Positions 10,486 through 20,264 are shown, counted from the stretch's first letter. The stretch: DNA of 64,000 nucleotides from Pseudomonas frederiksbergensis (GCF_003732705.1 NZ_MOBR01000002.1:186001-250000); one strand, 5' to 3'. The notes: generated by a model from the sequence alone, not told the origin. Program-made: numbers and translations.

Positions 10486-12018
10486 TTAGAGGCTAGGCAG
10501 CAACTTCGCCGAAACCAGTTCATTCAGGCACCGCGTGGCCAACAACTCACTGGCCGCATTGATGTCCGGCGCAAAGAACCGATCCTTCTCATAGAACGGC
10601 ACTTCAGCACGCAGGATCGCGCGGGCCTTCTCCAGTTTGGTCGAAGTCTTCAGACCTTCGCGCAAATCCAGGCCCTGGCACGCCGCCAGCCATTCCACGG
10701 CCAACACACCGCGGGTGTTTTCGGCCATTTCCCACAGACGCTTGCCGGCGGCCGGGGCCATCGACACGTGGTCTTCCTGGTTGGCCGACGTCGGCAGGCT
10801 GTCCACCGAATGCGGATGGGACAGCGCCTTGTTCTCGCTGGCCAGTGCCGCCGCAGTCACCTGGGCGATCATGAAGCCGGAGTTCACGCCGCCATTGGCC
10901 ACCAGGAACGGCGGCAGTTGCGACATGTGCTTGTCCATCATCAGCGAGATACGACGTTCGCTCAGGGAACCGATTTCCGCGATAGCCAGCGCCATGTTGT
11001 CAGCGGCCATGGCCACTGGCTCTGCGTGGAAGTTACCGCCAGAGATCACGTCGCCTTCAGCTGCGAACACCAACGGGTTGTCGGAGACGGCGTTGGCTTC
11101 GACGGCCAGTACTTCGGCGGCCTGACGGAACTGGGTCAGGCAGGCGCCCATGACTTGCGGCTGACAGCGCAGGGAGTACGGGTCCTGAACCTTTTCGCAG
11201 TTCTCGTGGGAATCGGACACTTCACTGCGCTCGCCCAGCAAATCGCGGTAAGCAGCAGCGGCGTCGATCTGGCCTTTCTGACCACGGGCGGCGTGGATCC
11301 GCGCGTCGAACGGCGAGCGCGAGCCCAATACCGCTTCAACGGTCATGCCACCGATGGCCAGGGCGCCGGCGAACAGGTCTTCACCTTCGAACAAACCGCG
11401 CAAGGCATAAGCGGTCGACACCTGAGTGCCGTTAAGCAGTGCCAGGCCTTCTTTGGCAGCGAGGGTCAGCGGCGTCAGACCGGCGATTTTCAGCGCTTCG
11501 GTGGCTTCCATCCACTCGCCTTTGTAGCGAGCCTTGCCTTCACCCAGCAGCACCAACGACATGTGGGCCAGAGGCGCCAAATCACCGGAGGCACCGACCG
11601 AGCCTTTCAACGGAATGTGCGGGTAAACCTCGGCGTTGATCAGCGCGATCAGCGCGTCGATCACCACGCGACGAATCCCGGAGAAACCACGGCTCAGGCT
11701 GTTGACCTTAAGCACCATGACCAGGCGCACCAGCGCGTCGCTGATCGGCTCGCCGACACCGGCGGCGTGGGACAACACCAGGGAGCGCTGGAGGTTTTCC
11801 AGGTCTTCGCTGGCGATGCGGGTGGAGGCCAGCAGGCCGAAACCGGTGTTGATGCCATACGCGGTGCGGTTCTCGGCGAGGATCTGTTCCACGCAGGCAA
11901 CGCTGGCTTCGATCTGGGCCGAGGCGCTGTTGTCGAGGGTGAGTTTCACCGGTTGCTGGTACACGTCACGCAGTTGGGCAAGGCTCAGTTGGCCGGGAAT
12001 CAAATTAAGCGCAGTCAC
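10486..12018 (-). CDS. hutH: Histidine ammonia-lyase (catalytic copy)
   Basis: First step of histidine catabolism: histidine to trans-urocanate and ammonia. 510 residues, GTG start at 12018 with AGGAG 6 nt upstream. All key features are present: AYGINTGFG (Tyr near 53), LSHAAG (His), the MIO-forming Ala-Ser-Gly inside [15 protein letters not shown] near residue 145, [15 protein letters not shown] and QEDHVSM. This is the copy expected to support growth on histidine. A paralogue lacking the triad lies immediately upstream at 12133-13656. Confidence 0.97.
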   Translation of the reverse strand: MTALNLIPGQLSLAQLRDVYQQPVKLTLDNSASAQIEASVACVEQILAENRTAYGINTGFGLLASTRIASEDLENLQRSLVLSHAAGVGEPISDALVRLVMVLKVNSLSRGFSGIRRVVIDALIALINAEVYPHIPLKGSVGASGDLAPLAHMSLVLLGEGKARYKGEWMEATEALKIAGLTPLTLAAKEGLALLNGTQVSTAYALRGLFEGEDLFAGALAIGGMTVEAVLGSRSPFDARIHAARGQKGQIDAAAAYRDLLGERSEVSDSHENCEKVQDPYSLRCQPQVMGACLTQFRQAAEVLAVEANAVSDNPLVFAAEGDVISGGNFHAEPVAMAADNMALAIAEIGSLSERRISLMMDKHMSQLPPFLVANGGVNSGFMIAQVTAAALASENKALSHPHSVDSLPTSANQEDHVSMAPAAGKRLWEMAENTRGVLAVEWLAACQGLDLREGLKTSTKLEKARAILRAEVPFYEKDRFFAPDINAASELLATRCLNELVSAKLLPSL

Positions 12019-12132
12019 ATCATTCTCCTTTTGAGAGTTTGTTATTAACTAACCAGACGCTCCGGAGATGTCCGTTGTCCGTCGCGTCTCGTTTGTGGAG
12101 AGCCGCGCCTTGGCACGCTGGTGTTGTGGATT

Positions 12133-13656
12133 TCAGTTCAGGTTGGGTAAAGCCTTGTGTAGCAAAATCGGGTCTTTCAACACGCCGGCAGCAGCGGCAA
12201 TGTCCGGTGCCAGCCAACGGTCCTGGTCATAGGCCGGAACGCGCTCACGCAGCAGACGCCACGCGGTATCAGTGCCAGCGCCAAAACGCTGTTCTTTCAA
12301 AAATTCAAACGCCTGGGCCGCCAACAGGTACTCGATAGCGAGGATCTGCGTAACGTTTTCCAAGGCGCGATGCAGCTTCAGCGCGGCATTGGTGCCCAGG
12401 CTCAAATGGTCTTCCTGCAAGCCCGAGGTGACGTAGTTGTCGAGCACTGCCGGTTGCGCCAATTGGCGATTTTCCGCACACAGCGAAGCGGCGACATACT
12501 GGACGATCATCATCCCGGAGTTAACCCCCGGATTGGCCACCAGGAATGCCGGCAAACCGCTGACATGCGGGTTGATCAAACGATCCAGGCGACGCTCGGC
12601 GATGGAGCCGATTTCGGCCATGGCCATCGCCAGCAGATCCGCCGCCATGGCCACGGATTGACCGTGCGGGTTGGCCTGGGACATCACGCGATAGTTGTCC
12701 GGTGTACCCAGCAGCATCGGGTTGTCGGTGACCGAGTTGAGTTCGGTTTCGATCTGTTTTTTCGCGTGTTCGAGCTGATCGCGAGCGGCGCCGTGAACCT
12801 GCGGAATCGAACGGATGCTCAGGGCATCCTGGGTGCGAATGCCTTTGCTCGACGCAATCACTTCACTGCCATAGAGCAATGCCCGCAAATTGATCCCGAC
12901 TTGCTGCATGCCCGGGTGTGGTTTGAGCGCGATGATTTCGGCGTCGAATGCAGCAATCTGACCGCGCTGGGCTTCGAAACTCATGGCGCCGATTACATCG
13001 GCCCATTGCACCAGACGCGTCGCGTCGGCCAGGGCCAGGCAGCTCAGGCCGGTCATGCACGGCGTACCGTTGACCAGGCACAAACCGTCCTTGGCGCCGA
13101 GCTGAACCGGCTCCAGGCCTTCTTCGGCTAGGGCTTGTTGCGCGGAAACGATCTGCCCGCGATAGCTGACATTGCCGACGCCCAACAGCGCGATGCTGAT
13201 GTGGGCCATGTGGGTCAGGTAACCCACCGAACCCTGGGACGGCACTTGCGGGGTGATGCCGCGATTGAGCAGCGCCAGCAGGCCTTCGACCACCCGGCGA
13301 TGAATGCCGGATTTACCGTGGCTGTAGTTGCGAATGGCGGCGCAGATGATCGCGCGGGTCTGTTCATCGGCCAATGGCGCGCCGACGCCGCAAGCGTGGC
13401 TGAGTAAGGTGTTGCGCGACAGTTGGCTGAGTTGTTCGTCTTTCAGCGAGACGTTGCACAAGGCACCGAGACCGGTGTTGACGCCATACGCACGCTCGCC
13501 GCTGGCGACGATGCGCTGCACGATGGCCTGGGCATTGTCGATCCGCGCCCAGGTCTCGGGCGACAGCTCAAGCTGCGCGCCATGACGGGCGACGGCCACC
13601 ACATCCTGCCAACGCAACGGGGCGTCGGCGATAACGATTTTTTCAGCCTGGGACAT
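12133..13656 (-). CDS. Histidine ammonia-lyase paralogue lacking the MIO triad
   Basis: 507 residues from the ATG at 13656 (AGAGG upstream). Clearly homologous along its whole length to HAL: AYGVNTGLG, LLSHACG, LVNGTP, NSVTDNPML, NPGVNSG and QEDHLSL are all present. The cofactor loop, however, reads GSVGYLTHMAHIS (residues 142-154) where the active copy reads [16 protein letters not shown]. Exactly three residues, Ala-Ser-Gly, are missing and the next Asp is Tyr146. The catalytic Tyr of QDPYSLR is Leu (QDALSIR). It therefore should not form MIO by the known mechanism. Commonly annotated hutH1. A non-catalytic, regulatory or altered-chemistry role are all possible. Its reading frame is intact, so it is under selection. 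Confidence 0.93.
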   Translation of the reverse strand: MSQAEKIVIADAPLRWQDVVAVARHGAQLELSPETWARIDNAQAIVQRIVASGERAYGVNTGLGALCNVSLKDEQLSQLSRNTLLSHACGVGAPLADEQTRAIICAAIRNYSHGKSGIHRRVVEGLLALLNRGITPQVPSQGSVGYLTHMAHISIALLGVGNVSYRGQIVSAQQALAEEGLEPVQLGAKDGLCLVNGTPCMTGLSCLALADATRLVQWADVIGAMSFEAQRGQIAAFDAEIIALKPHPGMQQVGINLRALLYGSEVIASSKGIRTQDALSIRSIPQVHGAARDQLEHAKKQIETELNSVTDNPMLLGTPDNYRVMSQANPHGQSVAMAADLLAMAMAEIGSIAERRLDRLINPHVSGLPAFLVANPGVNSGMMIVQYVAASLCAENRQLAQPAVLDNYVTSGLQEDHLSLGTNAALKLHRALENVTQILAIEYLLAAQAFEFLKEQRFGAGTDTAWRLLRERVPAYDQDRWLAPDIAAAAGVLKDPILLHKALPNLN

Positions 13657-13674
13657 CTTTGACCTCTTGAAGTT

Positions 13675-13809
13675 GATCGTTCCCACGCTCTGCGTGGGAA
13701 TGCCGCCTGGGACGCTCCGCGTCCCGTGTTCAGCGCAAGGTTCAAGCCCGGCGCATGGGTGACGCGGAGCGTCACGGGATGCATTCCCACGCAGAGCGTG
13801 GGAACGATC
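13675..13809. repeat. Composite palindrome (family A), longer-loop copy
   Basis: Ends GATCGTTCCCACGC / GCGTGGGAACGATC. This copy is 135 bp because the central loop carries about 30 additional bases (around 13730-13760). Sits between the HAL paralogue and hutV, within the hut operon. Confidence 0.92.
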
Positions 13810-13814
13810 GACGG

Positions 13815-14645
13815 TTAAACCACCGCCGCCCGCCGCTGTACGAACCGGTCCACATACTCATCCGCCGGCGAGTGGAGGATCTCTCTCGGCGTACCCACCT
13901 GAATCAGGCGTCCATCCTTGAGAATCGCAATCCGGTTACCAATGCGCACAGCCTCGTCGAGGTCGTGGGTGATGAACACGATGGTCTTGTGCAGGGTCTT
14001 TTGCAGTTCCAGCAACTGGTCCTGCATTTCGGCGCGGATCAGCGGATCGAGGGCGCTGAACGCTTCGTCCATCAGGATGATGTCGGTGTCCGCCGCCAGG
14101 GCGCGGGCCAGGCCCACACGTTGACGCATGCCACCGGAGAGCTGGTGCGGGTATTTGTTTTCGTAGCCTTTGAGGCCCACGGTGTTGATCCAGTGCAGCG
14201 CGCGTTCGGAGCACATTTGCTTGCTCTCGCCACGCACTTTCAAGCCGTAGGCAACGTTGTCGACCACGGTCTTGTGCGGCAGCAGGCCGAAGCTCTGGAA
14301 CACCATGCTGATCTTGTGGCGACGGAATTGGCGCAGGGCTTCCATGTCGTATTGCAGGATGTCCACGCCGTCCACCAGGATCGCGCCGCTAGTCGGGTCG
14401 ATCAGGCGATTGAAGTGACGCACCAGGGTCGATTTACCGGAACCCGACAGACCCATGATCACGAAGATCTCGCCAGTGCCGATGCTCAGGGACAAGTCGT
14501 TCACGCCGACCACGCAGCCGGTTTCGGCCAGCACCTGATCCTTGGTCTTGCCCTGGCCAATCATGCCCAGCGCTTCCTTGGAGCGATTGCCGAAAATCTT
14601 GAAGACGTTTTTGACTTCGATTTTGCTCACGGTTGCGTCGTTCAT
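13815..14645 (-). CDS. hutV: ABC importer ATP-binding protein of the hut cluster
   Basis: 276-residue ATPase of the ProV/OpuA family. Seen: Walker A GLSGSGKST near residue 62, signature LSGGMRQRVGLARALA near 160, Walker B ILMDEAFSALD near 180, and the H-loop ITHDLDEA. No C-terminal CBS domains, unlike ProV proper. Its ATG overlaps the hutW stop (ATGA). With HutW and HutX it forms a binding-protein-dependent importer. The hut location argues for histidine or a related compound, although quaternary amines are the usual ligands of this family. Confidence 0.93.
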   Translation of the reverse strand: MNDATVSKIEVKNVFKIFGNRSKEALGMIGQGKTKDQVLAETGCVVGVNDLSLSIGTGEIFVIMGLSGSGKSTLVRHFNRLIDPTSGAILVDGVDILQYDMEALRQFRRHKISMVFQSFGLLPHKTVVDNVAYGLKVRGESKQMCSERALHWINTVGLKGYENKYPHQLSGGMRQRVGLARALAADTDIILMDEAFSALDPLIRAEMQDQLLELQKTLHKTIVFITHDLDEAVRIGNRIAILKDGRLIQVGTPREILHSPADEYVDRFVQRRAAVV

Positions 14646-15493
14646 TTGCTCACCTCATGCCGTGGCCGACCATATGCTTGCGTAATGCGGTCGATCACCA
14701 CTGCCAGAATCACGATCGCCAGACCGGCTTCAAGGCCACGCCCGACGTTGAGGGTCTGAATCCCCACCAACACGTCTTCGCCCAGGCCACGGGCACCGAT
14801 CATCGAGGCAATCACCACCATCGACAGGGCCATCATGGTGGTCTGGTTGATCCCGGCCATGATGCTCGGCAGGGCCAGCGGCAGTTGCACGCCGAACAGT
14901 TGCTGCCAGCGGTTGGCACCGAAGGCGTTGATCGCTTCCATCACTTCGCCGTCAACCTGGCGAATGCCAAGGTCAGTCAGGCGAATCAGCGGTGGCGCGG
15001 CGTAGATCACGGTCGCGAAAATCGCCGGAACCTTGCCCAGGCCGAACAGCATCAGCACCGGGATCAGGTACACGAAACTCGGCATGGTCTGCATGATGTC
15101 CAGCAGCGGCATCAGCACCGAACGCAGGCGATTGCTGCGCGCCGAAAGAATGCCCAGGGGAATGCCGATCAGCACCGAAATGATCGTCGCTACCATCATC
15201 AGCGCCAGGGTCTGCATCAGCTTGTCCCAGAGGCCGACCGCACCCACCAGGAACAACAGACCGACGATAACCGCCGTGGTCACGACTTTACGGGTCGCGT
15301 GCCAGGCCACGCCCGCCACGATCGCCAACATCAGCCACCACGGAGCTGCACGCAGCATGCCTTCAAGATTGACGATGGCCCACAACAGGGTGTCGGAGAT
15401 GTGCCGGAACACGTCGCCGTAGTTGGTGACCAGCGAATCGACCCAACTGTTGACCCAGTCGGCGATGGAAAAGGTAAAGCTTTCGGGAAACAT
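14642..15493 (-). CDS. hutW: ABC importer permease of the hut cluster
   Basis: 283-residue inner-membrane permease of the ProW/OpuAB type. Hydrophobic segments lie near residues 60-80, 95-120, 135-165, 185-210 and 235-260. The EAA loop is visible as ALPSIMAGINQTTMMALSMV near 215. Overlaps hutV by 4 nt and lies 70 nt downstream of hutX. Confidence 0.92.
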   Translation of the reverse strand: MFPESFTFSIADWVNSWVDSLVTNYGDVFRHISDTLLWAIVNLEGMLRAAPWWLMLAIVAGVAWHATRKVVTTAVIVGLLFLVGAVGLWDKLMQTLALMMVATIISVLIGIPLGILSARSNRLRSVLMPLLDIMQTMPSFVYLIPVLMLFGLGKVPAIFATVIYAAPPLIRLTDLGIRQVDGEVMEAINAFGANRWQQLFGVQLPLALPSIMAGINQTTMMALSMVVIASMIGARGLGEDVLVGIQTLNVGRGLEAGLAIVILAVVIDRITQAYGRPRHEVSK

Positions 15494-15563
15494 AAGAGAC
15501 TCTCAATCAAGGGGTTGCGATCAAGCGTCCGACTGCCGTTGCCGACAGTCGGAGAGGCTCAAC

Positions 15564-16532
15564 CTACAAGGCCGCGTCGATTTTCTTGGCTGCGTCGTCG
15601 CTCACCCATGCGTGCCAGACTTCAGGATGTTCCTTCAAGAAGATCTTGGCCAGTTTTGGCGATTCGATCCGCTCTTTGGTCATGCGCCCGAGGTTCTGGT
15701 TCAGCAAGTCGATTGGCAGGTTGACCTTTTCCAGCACGGCCACCAGTTCCGGGGCTTGCTCGTGGAACGTCTTGGACAGGCCGACCTTGATGGTCACGCG
15801 CTTGTCGACGCCTGGTTTCTCTTCGAGTTTGACCAGGTCAACCTGACCCATCAGCGGCGTTGGCGACCAGTAGTAGAACAGGATCGGCTCGCCACGCTTG
15901 TAGCTCGACAACACCGCCGCATCCAGCGCCGGGCCGGTGCCTGGGCGGAAGTTGGTGTAAGTGCTTTCCAGGCCGTAGCTTTTCAGCATTTCGCTGTTGT
16001 CCAGTTCACAGGTCCAGCCGGCCGGGCAGTTGTAGAAACGGCCCTTGGCTGGCTCTTCCTGATCCTTGAACACCGAGGCGTACTTGGCCAGGTCAGCAAT
16101 GTTTTTCAGGTCCGGCGCTTTCGGCTCCAGCTTGCGCTTGGCGTCGCCTTCGATCACATAACGCGGCACGTACCAGCCTTCGATTGCACCCACCACTGGA
16201 GCGCCGACACCGACAACCTTGCCGGCCTTCTCGGCCTTGTTCCAGACCTCGCTGCGGCCAACCCACTCTTCGGCAAAGATCTGGATGTCGTTGCTGCTCA
16301 GGGCGTTTTCCATGGTAATGGAGTTGCCCGGCAAGCTGTCGGTCTTGCAGTCGTAGCCTTTCTCCAACACGACTTGCAGCACGTCGGTCAGCAACATCGC
16401 GCTTTCCCAGTTCAGGCCGGCGAATTTCACCGGTTTGCCCGACTCGCACCAACCGGCTGCCTGGGTGGCTCCGGCGCTGGCCAGCAGGCCCATGGAAAGC
16501 AATGTGGTCAGCAGGGTCTTGTTCGATTTCAT
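15564..16532 (-). CDS. hutX: ABC importer substrate-binding protein of the hut cluster
   Basis: 322-residue periplasmic protein (OpuAC fold). I chose the ATG at 16532 because it begins a clean signal peptide (MKSNKTLLTTLLSMGLLA, cleaved near AQAA|GW) and has AGGAG about 10 nt upstream. Upstream in-frame ATGs have no good ribosome site. Seen: GLNWESAMLL, FAEEWVGRSE, and YYWSPTPLMG near residue 215. The ligand is inferred, not shown, to be histidine from the operon context. Confidence 0.9.
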   Translation of the reverse strand: MKSNKTLLTTLLSMGLLASAGATQAAGWCESGKPVKFAGLNWESAMLLTDVLQVVLEKGYDCKTDSLPGNSITMENALSSNDIQIFAEEWVGRSEVWNKAEKAGKVVGVGAPVVGAIEGWYVPRYVIEGDAKRKLEPKAPDLKNIADLAKYASVFKDQEEPAKGRFYNCPAGWTCELDNSEMLKSYGLESTYTNFRPGTGPALDAAVLSSYKRGEPILFYYWSPTPLMGQVDLVKLEEKPGVDKRVTIKVGLSKTFHEQAPELVAVLEKVNLPIDLLNQNLGRMTKERIESPKLAKIFLKEHPEVWHAWVSDDAAKKIDAAL

Positions 16533-16601
16533 TGTAGTGACGCTCCTAATCATGAGTTGGCTTACGGCAGTCAAGAGGCATCCAGCCCTGTCCACGTCCA
16601 A

Positions 16602-18074
16602 TCAGGCCCGCGCCGCAGCGCGACTGGCCCCGCTTGTTATAGGTGCTGCTTCGCTGTCCTGCTCGACTGGCAGAATCAGGTGATCGGGTACTGCGCTGTG
16701 CCATTTTTTCGCGCACACGTAATACAGCGCGGCGGGAAGCACCAGACCGATGATCCAGGAAATATCCACATCACCCAGGGCCGCCACCAGCGGACCGGTG
16801 TAGAACTTGGTGGAGATGAACGGCAATTGCACCAGCACACCGAAGACATAGACGCTGATGCCAAGGATGTTCCAACGACCGTAGCGACCGTTCGGATCGG
16901 CCAGCGCCGGCACGTCATAGCGCTCGCGGGTGATGCAGTAGTAGTCCACCAGGTTGATCGCGCTCCATGGCGTAAAGAATGCGAGCAAGAACAGGATGAA
17001 GGACTTGAACGCACCGAGGAACGAGTGCTGACCGAGCAACGCCATCAGGGTCGCGGCACCGACGATGACCAGCACGAACACCAGACGCTGCAAGCGCGTT
17101 ACTTTCAGATCACCACGGAAACCGCTGATGATGGTCGCAATGCACATGAAGCTGCCGTACGAGTTCAGCGTGGAGATGGTGACCTTGCCGAACGCGATGC
17201 TGAAGTACAGCAGCGCAGCGGTGGCACCGGTACCGCCCAGACCCACGATGTAGGCGACTTCGTGGCCGGCAAATTGGCCGTTGGCCGAGGCAGCGGCGAA
17301 CACGCCGAGGACCATCGCCACTTGTGCGCCAACCACCGAACCTGCGCCAGCGGCGAAAAAGGTTTTCACCGAGGACGTCTTGCTCGGCAAGTAGCGTGAG
17401 TAGTCAGCCACGTAGGGGCCGAAGGCGATCTGCCAGGACGCCGCGAGCGACACCGCCAGCAGGAAACTGCTCCAGCTGAAGTGGCGGATTTGCAGGAGTG
17501 CGCCAATGTCCGTCTGACTCACCAGACGCATGAACAGGTACACAAAGGCAATCACGCCAATGACGCTGGCAACACGGCCAATCCAATGGATCACCCGATA
17601 ACCGAGCACCGTGACCAGCACGATGACACTGGCAAAGATAAGGATCCCGACGCTGTCGCTGACGCCAAACAACTGGCCCAGCGCCTGGCCGGAAAGCACG
17701 GTTCCGGTTGCGGTGAAACCGAGGTACATCAAGCACACCAGCACGATCGGGATGGCCGCGCCATACACGCCGAACTGCACCCGGCTGGAGATCATCTGCG
17801 GCAGGCCAAGCTTCGGCCCTTGCGCCGCATGCAGCGCCATCACGCCACCGCCGAGCAATTGGCCGATCAGCAAACCGATCAACGACCAGAACACATCACC
17901 GCCGAGCACCACGGCCAGGGCCCCGGTGACAATCGCGGTGATTTGCAGATTGGCACCCATCCACAGGGTGAACTGGCTCAACAGACGACCGTGTCTTTCC
18001 GCTTCCGGGATGTAGTCGATCGAACGTTTCTCGATCAACGGTTTGTTGCCTGCACGATCGTTGTTAACAGCCAT
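16602..18074 (-). CDS. NCS1-family permease, putative urocanate transporter
   Basis: 490-residue membrane protein of the nucleobase:cation symporter-1 family (cytosine/purine permease type, CodB-like), with about 12 hydrophobic segments. Typical motifs: RSIDYIPEAERHG at the N-terminus, WMGANLQITAI, GPKLGLPQMISSR and FGPYVADYSRYLP. The position between hutU and hutXWV suggests transport of urocanate; in P. fluorescens SBW25 a comparable gene is named hutTu (from memory). Separated from hutU by a REPIN. Confidence 0.87.
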   Translation of the reverse strand: MAVNNDRAGNKPLIEKRSIDYIPEAERHGRLLSQFTLWMGANLQITAIVTGALAVVLGGDVFWSLIGLLIGQLLGGGVMALHAAQGPKLGLPQMISSRVQFGVYGAAIPIVLVCLMYLGFTATGTVLSGQALGQLFGVSDSVGILIFASVIVLVTVLGYRVIHWIGRVASVIGVIAFVYLFMRLVSQTDIGALLQIRHFSWSSFLLAVSLAASWQIAFGPYVADYSRYLPSKTSSVKTFFAAGAGSVVGAQVAMVLGVFAAASANGQFAGHEVAYIVGLGGTGATAALLYFSIAFGKVTISTLNSYGSFMCIATIISGFRGDLKVTRLQRLVFVLVIVGAATLMALLGQHSFLGAFKSFILFLLAFFTPWSAINLVDYYCITRERYDVPALADPNGRYGRWNILGISVYVFGVLVQLPFISTKFYTGPLVAALGDVDISWIIGLVLPAALYYVCAKKWHSAVPDHLILPVEQDSEAAPITSGASRAAARA

Positions 18075-18116
18075 GATTCAACCTCTGTGGATTGTTAGTT
18101 GGTGTTGGTGGAATCC

Positions 18117-18192
18117 CTGTAGGAGCGAGGCTTGCCCGCGAACCGCGGTGTGTCAGAAAAGACGCCTTCGCGGGCAAGCCTCGCTCCTACAG
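18117..18192. repeat. REPIN, TGTAGGAGCGAGG type (family B)
   Basis: Perfectly inverted ends (CTGTAGGAGCGAGGCTTGCC... and its complement) with a loop of about 25 nt. It fills most of the gap between hutU and the NCS1 permease gene inside the hut operon. Confidence 0.92.
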
Positions 18193-18231
18193 ATTTTGCG
18201 TTGGGCCACCCATCACAGGCGGCCCGTTCTA

Positions 18232-19914
18232 TCATTTGCCGGTAATCATCGGCAGGTTCAGGCCTTGTTCCTTGGCGCAATCGATCGCGATCTGGTAACC
18301 CGCATCGGCGTGACGCATAACGCCGGTCGCCGGGTCGTTGTGCAGTACGCGAGCAATACGCTCGGCCGCTTCGTCCGTACCGTCGCAGACAATCACCATG
18401 CCCGAGTGCTGGGAGAAGCCCATGCCGACGCCGCCGCCGTGGTGCAGGGAAACCCAGGTCGCGCCGCTCGCGGTGTTGAGCAGAGCGTTGAGCAGTGGCC
18501 AGTCGGACACAGCGTCGGAACCGTCCTGCATCGACTCGGTTTCACGGTTCGGGCTAGCGACCGAACCGGAGTCCAGGTGGTCGCGACCGATGACGATTGG
18601 CGCGGACAATTCGCCGCTACGCACCATTTCGTTGAACGCCAGGCCAAGCTTGGCGCGCAGGCCCAGGCCAACCCAGCAGATACGGGCCGGCAGACCCTGG
18701 AAGCTGATGCGCTCACGGGCCATGTCCAGCCAGTTGTGCAGGTGGGCGTCGTCCGGGATCAGTTCTTTTACTTTGGCGTCGGTTTTGTAGATGTCTTCGG
18801 CGTTGCCCGACAGTGCAGCCCAACGGAACGGGCCGATGCCGCGGCAGAACAGTGGACGGATGTAAGCCGGTACAAAGCCTGGGAAATCGAACGCGTTTTC
18901 CACGCCTTCTTCCTGGGCCATCTGACGGATGTTGTTGCCGTAGTCGAAGGTCGGAATGCCCATTTTCTGGAATTCGAGCATCGCTTTAACGTGCACGGCC
19001 ATGGATTGCTTGGCGGCTTTGACCACGGCAGCAGGCTCGGTCTTGGCGCGAGCGCGGTACTCTTCCCAGGTCCAGCCGGCCGGCAGGTAACCGTTGAGCG
19101 GGTCGTGGGCGCTGGTCTGGTCGGTGACCATGTCCGGGCGCACGCCGCGCTTGACCAGTTCCGGCAGGATTTCTGCCGCGTTGCCCAGCAGCGCGATGGA
19201 AATCGCCTTGCCTTCTTTGGTGTATTTTTCGATGCGGGCCAGTGCATCGTCGAGGTCTTTGGCTTGCTCGTCGACGTAGCGGCTGTTCAAGCGGAAATCG
19301 ATGCTCACCTGCTGGCATTCGATGTTCAGCGAACACGCGCCGGCCAATGTTGCGGCCAGCGGTTGAGCGCCGCCCATGCCGCCCAGACCTGCGGTCAGGA
19401 CCCAACGACCTTTGAGGTCATCGTTGTAGTGTTGGCGACCGGCTTCGACGAAGGTTTCGTAGGTGCCCTGGACGATGCCCTGGCTGCCGATGTAGATCCA
19501 GCTGCCGGCGGTCATCTGGCCGTACATGGCCAGGCCTTTGGCGTCGAGTTCGTTGAAGTGTTCCCAGCTCGCCCAGTGTGGCACCAGGTTGGAGTTGGCG
19601 ATCAGCACGCGTGGGGCGTTGGTGTGGGTCTTGAACACGCCGACCGGTTTGCCGGATTGCACCAGCAGGGTCTCGTCGTCATTCAGGTTGGTCAGGCTTT
19701 CGACGATCTTGTCGTAGCATTCCCAGTTACGCGCCGCACGACCGATACCACCGTAAACCACCAGTTCTTTAGGGTTCTCGGCGACTTCCGGGTCGAGGTT
19801 GTTCATCAACATGCGCAGCGGCGCTTCGGTCAGCCAGCTCTTGGCGGTCAGCTTGTTACCGCGGGCAGCGCGGATTTCAACATTGCGGTATTTAGTAGGC
19901 TTATTGTCAGTCAC
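18232..19914 (-). CDS. hutU: Urocanate hydratase
   Basis: Second step of histidine catabolism: urocanate to imidazolonepropionate, using tightly bound NAD+; cytosolic homodimer. 560 residues, family-typical. GTG start at 19914 with GAGGAG 8 nt upstream. Seen: [14 protein letters not shown] near residue 60, the nucleotide-binding [12 protein letters not shown] near 175, the conserved [10 protein letters not shown] holding the key Cys near 410, and [16 protein letters not shown] near 495. First gene of the main hut transcript, downstream of a sigma-54-type promoter and a HutC operator. Confidence 0.98.
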   Translation of the reverse strand: MTDNKPTKYRNVEIRAARGNKLTAKSWLTEAPLRMLMNNLDPEVAENPKELVVYGGIGRAARNWECYDKIVESLTNLNDDETLLVQSGKPVGVFKTHTNAPRVLIANSNLVPHWASWEHFNELDAKGLAMYGQMTAGSWIYIGSQGIVQGTYETFVEAGRQHYNDDLKGRWVLTAGLGGMGGAQPLAATLAGACSLNIECQQVSIDFRLNSRYVDEQAKDLDDALARIEKYTKEGKAISIALLGNAAEILPELVKRGVRPDMVTDQTSAHDPLNGYLPAGWTWEEYRARAKTEPAAVVKAAKQSMAVHVKAMLEFQKMGIPTFDYGNNIRQMAQEEGVENAFDFPGFVPAYIRPLFCRGIGPFRWAALSGNAEDIYKTDAKVKELIPDDAHLHNWLDMARERISFQGLPARICWVGLGLRAKLGLAFNEMVRSGELSAPIVIGRDHLDSGSVASPNRETESMQDGSDAVSDWPLLNALLNTASGATWVSLHHGGGVGMGFSQHSGMVIVCDGTDEAAERIARVLHNDPATGVMRHADAGYQIAIDCAKEQGLNLPMITGK

Positions 19915-20047
19915 GAAAAAGACTCCTCAGCGATCAATTCAAACCAACCCTGGCAGTGGGCAAGCCAGCCTGTGCGCGTCGTTGCGCCACAAGCGAATCA
20001 GTGGACGCTGCGAGGAGTCTCGGTCGACTCATACGCATACGTCTTTA

Positions 20048-20061
20048 CTTGTACATACAAG
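20048..20061. promoter_or_regulatory. HutC operator upstream of hutU
   Basis: Perfect two-fold symmetric CTTGTA-N2-TACAAG. It shares the TGTA-N2-TACA core with the hutC-hutF intergenic site and matches the type of site bound by Pseudomonas HutC. It covers the start point expected from the adjacent -24/-12 promoter, so bound HutC should block initiation; urocanate would relieve it. Confidence 0.8.
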
Positions 20062-20065
20062 CATA

Positions 20066-20081
20066 TGCAATCAAGCGGCCA
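20066..20081 (-). promoter_or_regulatory. Sigma-54-type promoter of hutU
   Basis: On the minus strand TGGCCGCTTGATTGCA, with GG at -24 and GC at -12 at the required spacing. The predicted start is near 20055. Activation by CbrB or NtrC is expected from work on other pseudomonads. Confidence 0.75.
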
Positions 20082-20264
20082 ACTTGTTGGATGGGCATTC
20101 AAGAAAAGTTTTGGTCGGGCTGGAAAGCCTGTAGATCAAGGGTTTTGCGGAAGATGAAATTTTTCGCGGGGATTTTGCGGGGGCGTGGCGGCTGTTACTT
20201 GAGCGTGGTTTTGCGCCACGCTGGGGCGTTCGGTAACAAAGTGGTGCGCAGTTTCGAATCGCAT

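Noticed and set aside
15423..20157. Very long plus-strand open frames (658 and 704 residues) opposite hutX, the NCS1 permease and hutU
   Set aside because: Both lie antisense to well-supported genes; long stop-free antisense frames are expected in high-GC pseudomonad genes.
20212..20228. NtrC-like site TGCGCC-N5-GGGGCG upstream of hutU
   Set aside because: Several mismatches from the consensus; recorded only as a weak possibility.
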